This document shows, in pieces, positions 61,163-64,000 of a stretch of DNA of 64,000 nucleotides. The DNA lies in contig NZ_FXAO01000009.1 of assembly GCF_900177645.1 (NCBI RefSeq), positions 1-64,000 on the forward strand. Reading direction: 5' to 3'. Under the pieces are notes generated by a model. It was given only the letters and a program-made list of their open reading frames with translations. It searched no databases and was not told where the DNA came from. The position numbers and the translations under genes were made by a program. Position 1 is the first letter of the stretch; each line of letters starts with the position of its first letter. Origin of the DNA: Arenibacter troitsensis (GTDB taxonomy: Bacteria > Bacteroidota > Bacteroidia > Flavobacteriales > Flavobacteriaceae).

Positions 61163-61885
61163 ATGAAAATAGAAAAAGCAACTTCAGAACTTATTCCCAA
61201 GGAAGATCAAAACTGGCAGAACAGGCCAGAATGGTTTTTTAACAGAGAACATACAGACACCTATGAACAATGGTATGAAGGTAGGTACAAGCGTGCTGAA
61301 ATATGGCAAAAAAAGGTAATGGAACAATTGGTTTCAAAAGACAAACGTGTTAAAACCCTATTGGAGTTTGGCTGTGGTACAACCCGTTTTACACGCTGGT
61401 GGAAGGAGATTGGCATAGAGGCTACTGGTGGTGATATATCACCACTAATGCTCTCCCAAGCCGTAGAACTATTTGAAGGTGATCTTGTTATGGCCGACTC
61501 ACACTATATGCCATTTAAGGACCATACGTTTGATTCGCTTGCATTCATTACCACATTTGAATATTACAAGAACCCTGTTCAAGTAATTCGCGAAGCCGCA
61601 CGCGTTGGAAAATATGGAATAGCTATGGGAATGATGAACAGAAATTCGACCAAGGTAGTTAGAAGAAGAATACAAGAAGTATTTGGCATGAATCCTTTCT
61701 ATTTGACCGCGACCTTTTATACACCTGAAAAACTCTCAAAAATTATTGAAGAGGCACTTCGAGGACGCGATTATTCCATTGAATGGACGTGTACAGGCCT
61801 ACCAAAATGGTTTCCGATCCAACAATGGAGTCTACCCTTAGGGGACTTTTTTGGCTTGTATATCAAATTAAACGACGTAAAATAA
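61163..61885 (+). CDS. Class I SAM methyltransferase, TPP-riboswitch operon gene 1
   Basis: A 240-residue Rossmann methyltransferase. Motif I is LLEFGCGTTRFTRWW (~66-80), the acidic strand end is GGDISPLMLSQA, and FKDHTFDSLAFITTFEYYKN covers motif IV. An aromatic-rich N-terminal extension (NWQNRPEWFFNREHTDTYEQ) is unusual and may form a substrate lid. It is the first gene after the TPP riboswitch; its TAA overlaps the next ATG (TAATG). The substrate is unknown; regulation points to thiamine, its precursors or an analogue. It does not resemble known thiamine biosynthesis enzymes. Confidence 0.85.
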   Translation: MKIEKATSELIPKEDQNWQNRPEWFFNREHTDTYEQWYEGRYKRAEIWQKKVMEQLVSKDKRVKTLLEFGCGTTRFTRWWKEIGIEATGGDISPLMLSQAVELFEGDLVMADSHYMPFKDHTFDSLAFITTFEYYKNPVQVIREAARVGKYGIAMGMMNRNSTKVVRRRIQEVFGMNPFYLTATFYTPEKLSKIIEEALRGRDYSIEWTCTGLPKWFPIQQWSLPLGDFFGLYIKLNDVK

Positions 61886-62940
61886 TGGGTGATAAACTAG
61901 GCAAAATAGACCCACATGTATTTGAGCAGTTTATTAGTACTAAATGTGGTTTTAATAGAGAGGAAGTAAGTGTAGGTCCTAATTTTGGTGTTGATGCATC
62001 CATAGTAGATTTACCCGGAACTATGGCGATGGCCATGACCAGTGACCCTCTGACCTTACTTCCAAGTCTAGGTTTGGAAGAGTCCGCTTGGCTATCCGTG
62101 CAATTAATGGCAAATGACATGGCAACCACGGGATATGCACCTATGTATGGGCAGTTTGTTCTAAATCTTCCGAGTACTTTTTCGAAATCCGATTTTCAAA
62201 AATATTGGGATTATATCCACATCTTTTGCTCAAAAATAGGCATTGCCATTACCGGGGGGCATACAGGTTTTATTGAAGGCCAAAATTCTACCATCGCAGG
62301 CGGTGGGACATTTGTCAGTATTGCTCCTAAAACTAAAATACTGGTTTCTAAATATGCAAAACCCGGCGATGTGATATTAGTTACCAAATCATGTGCTATT
62401 TCTTCGACGGCCATACTTGCTATGTGTTTCCCTGAAACGGTTACTAACAAACTTGGTTCCGAAATACAACAACAGGCATGCGCTACTTTTTATCAAACTT
62501 CTTCCCTTGAGGACGCCCTATCAGCAGTAGGTCAGAACCGTGAACATAATGATGTAACCGCCATGCACGATGTTACGGAAGGCGGTGTCTTGGGTGCCAT
62601 ATATGAATTGGCAACCGCCTCGAACAATGGTGCAATCATTTATAACGACAAACTACCTATAGGCATTCTACAAAGTGAAGTTTGTAAATTGTTTTCGTTG
62701 GATCCGCGGTACTGTATTGGAGCAGGTTCAATGATCATCACCTGTAAGCAGGGTAGTGCAAAAAAAGTTATCAATCGTTTGGCCAGGGAAAATATTTTCT
62801 GCTCAGAAGTGGGAAAAATAGCCCATAGGGAGCAGGGTATCAAACTCGTTACCAATAATATAGCCAATGATCTATTGTACAATGAGAACGACCCTTACTG
62901 GGCGGCCTTTTTCAAAGCACTTAATTCAGGATGGAAGTAA
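61885..62940 (+). CDS. PurM/HypE/ThiL-superfamily ATP-binding protein, operon gene 2
   Basis: A 351-residue protein of the AIR-synthase-related superfamily: an N-terminal half with FGVDASIVDLPGTMAMAMTS and WLSVQLMANDMATTGYAP, the central IAITGGHTGFIEGQNS, and a C-terminal half with MHDVTEGGVLGAIYELA. The layout is nearest to HypE-like AIR synthase-related proteins; ThiL (TMP kinase) shares the fold. Known members activate a substrate with ATP. With a TPP riboswitch ahead and a ThiE-like gene behind, phosphorylation of a thiamine-related compound is a reasonable guess. The start is ATG 61885, coupled to gene 1; the end overlaps gene 3 by 10 nt. Confidence 0.82.
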   Translation: MGDKLGKIDPHVFEQFISTKCGFNREEVSVGPNFGVDASIVDLPGTMAMAMTSDPLTLLPSLGLEESAWLSVQLMANDMATTGYAPMYGQFVLNLPSTFSKSDFQKYWDYIHIFCSKIGIAITGGHTGFIEGQNSTIAGGGTFVSIAPKTKILVSKYAKPGDVILVTKSCAISSTAILAMCFPETVTNKLGSEIQQQACATFYQTSSLEDALSAVGQNREHNDVTAMHDVTEGGVLGAIYELATASNNGAIIYNDKLPIGILQSEVCKLFSLDPRYCIGAGSMIITCKQGSAKKVINRLARENIFCSEVGKIAHREQGIKLVTNNIANDLLYNENDPYWAAFFKALNSGWK

Positions 62941-63578
62941 GGGGGAAAGCGAAAAGAAACATGGGTTCTGGAATCTATTTAATTGTCGACCCGGCAATGG
63001 ATGAATCGATTCTCATGAATAAATTAAATTTATGTTTGAGTGAAAAATTAGCCGCAGTTCAAATTTGGGACAATTTTAAAGTCAACCAAAACATAATTGA
63101 CCTGATCAATAAGATTTGTGAACAATGCCATGCTAAAAATATTCCAGTATTGATAAACAATAGATGGGAACTGCTCAATAATTCGTTATTGGATGGTGTA
63201 CATTTTGACGATATTCCCAAGGATTACACATCTATAGTAGGAAGTGTAATCCATCCTTTTATTAGTGGAATTACATGCAACAACGATTTAACACATGTAG
63301 AATGGGCAAGAAGGAACAAGCTCGATTATATTTCATTCTGTTCCATTTTCCCTTCACAAACGGCCAACAGTTGTGAAATTGTAGATTTTAAAACCATTCA
63401 TAAAGCGTCAAAAAATTACGGTTTACCTATCTATTTAGCTGGTGGAATCAAACCTGAAAACATTCATCGACTAGATGGGCTAAAATATACGGGAATTGCA
63501 GTAGTGTCGGGAATTATGAGCAGCGATGCCCCCAACGAATCCATTAAAAAATATGCCCACAAATTAAATAACATATGA
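62931..63578 (+). CDS. Divergent ThiE/TenI-like protein, operon gene 3
   Basis: A 215-residue TIM-barrel of the ThiE/TenI superfamily: GIYLIVDPAMD, DGVHFDDIP, DYISFCSIFPSQTA and AGGIKPENIHRLDGL with GIAVVSGIMSSD. Thiamine phosphate synthase normally has QxREK, NDR and FPTxTK motifs for pyrophosphate, Mg and catalysis; here they read VQIWDN, NNRW and FPSQTA. So the key Arg, Lys, Asp and second Lys are missing. A His in GSVIHPF may match the active-site His of TenI, a thiazole tautomerase. TMP synthesis is therefore unlikely; a TenI-like or new reaction is more plausible. It overlaps both neighbours (10 nt and 4 nt). Confidence 0.8.
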   Translation: MEVRGKAKRNMGSGIYLIVDPAMDESILMNKLNLCLSEKLAAVQIWDNFKVNQNIIDLINKICEQCHAKNIPVLINNRWELLNNSLLDGVHFDDIPKDYTSIVGSVIHPFISGITCNNDLTHVEWARRNKLDYISFCSIFPSQTANSCEIVDFKTIHKASKNYGLPIYLAGGIKPENIHRLDGLKYTGIAVVSGIMSSDAPNESIKKYAHKLNNI

Positions 63579-63859
63579 AAAAAGAAACAATCGATAAACT
63601 TTGTTGTCCGTTTGACAAAGGGGACCTTGGCCTCACAGAAATCACAAAAGATGTAGATGATAATATTTTGGAAGGCTTTTTAGTATGCTCATCCTGCAAA
63701 AGGTTGTATCCAATCGTAAAAGGAATACCAATTATGAGTCCTGACGAATTCCGTGAGTTTAAGCTTGAACGACCACTAATTGAAAAATGGCACAAACATC
63801 TTAAAGGTTTGAAGTTTGAAAACTTTCGTCTAACCGAACCTGAACAAATAGAAAATTAG
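63575..63859 (+). CDS. Trm112-like zinc protein, operon gene 4
   Basis: A 94-residue Trm112/UPF0434-like protein. Cysteines are at 10, 11, 38 and 41 (LCCPFDKGDL and LVCSSCKRLYPIVKGIPIM); the usual second Cys of the first pair is replaced by Asp. A ~30-residue charged tail follows the zinc domain. Trm112 proteins bind and activate class I methyltransferases, so the obvious partner is gene 1 of this operon. The ATG overlaps the gene 3 stop (ATGA). Confidence 0.82.
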   Translation: MKKETIDKLCCPFDKGDLGLTEITKDVDDNILEGFLVCSSCKRLYPIVKGIPIMSPDEFREFKLERPLIEKWHKHLKGLKFENFRLTEPEQIEN

Positions 63860-63937
63860 ATCGGAGTTATTCTTGGAAAACCATATTGCAAATAACTTAT
63901 TGCCGTAGAATTGAAATCAGCTTAAAGTTACATGCTA

Positions 63938-63965
63938 AAATATCGGGGGTAATACCCCGATATTT
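63938..63965 (+). terminator. Hairpin at the end of the TPP operon
   Basis: AAATATCGGGG and CCCCGATATTT form an 11-bp perfect stem with a 6-nt loop, 79 nt after the last stop. Terminal A/T pairs could give a short T-run, so termination is plausible on either strand. Confidence 0.7.
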
Positions 63966-64000
63966 AAGTGCTCCTTATAGGCCCCTTTAATTTAGACGTT

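Overview
The window reads as chromosomal DNA of a flavobacterium (Bacteroidota), probably marine. The support is a giant surface protein with a type IX secretion (T9SS) type B sorting domain followed by a PorP/SprF partner, many promoters with the Bacteroidota -7 element TAnnTTTG, a TonB-dependent receptor, a family S1 sulfatase, a PVC-type dehydrogenase/cupredoxin/ThuA protein, and several Bacteroidota-typical DUF families. No rRNA, tRNA or CRISPR array was seen.

Layout. 1-4.0 kb: 3' end of a large multidomain secreted protein and a K+/H+ antiporter. 4.2-20.3 kb: a complete nitrate/nitrite assimilation island. The minus-strand half holds nirB, nirD, a DUF4202 gene, a NarX-like histidine kinase and a DUF7009 gene. 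The plus-strand half holds cobA (siroheme), the narK transporter, an outer-membrane porin, a NarL-like response regulator, a nitrate reductase fused to its own flavin/BFD electron-transfer module, and a rubredoxin fused to a siroheme-reductase-like scaffold. The hexamer TACGTA is concentrated in the promoters of this island. 20.3-33 kb: a GT39-type glycosyltransferase, the 2510-residue T9SS adhesin with PorP/SprF, and a lipoprotein sulfatase. 33-38 kb: DinB, a WYL regulator and PEP synthase.

38-58 kb is an accessory stretch, visibly richer in A+T over much of its length. It is packed with one-gene regulators (ArsR, LytTR, GlxA-type AraC, TetR, Crp, Fur, three more AraC) beside small enzymes or ligand-binding proteins (SRPBCC, VOC, hydrolases, SDR, methyltransferase). 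Operators can be read directly for the ArsR, TetR and Fur regulators. A small HMA-like protein family occurs three times, each time in a different gene context. Relics of a DUF4287 gene, a tyrosine recombinase, a VOC gene and a DUF6577/AbiEi-like gene show past insertion and decay.

61.0-63.9 kb is the most promising region for something undescribed. A clear TPP (thiamine pyrophosphate) riboswitch with its own terminator precedes four overlapping genes: a class I methyltransferase, a PurM/HypE/ThiL-superfamily ATP-binding protein, a ThiE/TenI-like protein that lacks the usual ThiE catalytic residues, and a Trm112-like zinc protein. None of the usual thiamine biosynthesis genes is present. The arrangement suggests a thiamine-linked methylation, salvage or modification pathway.
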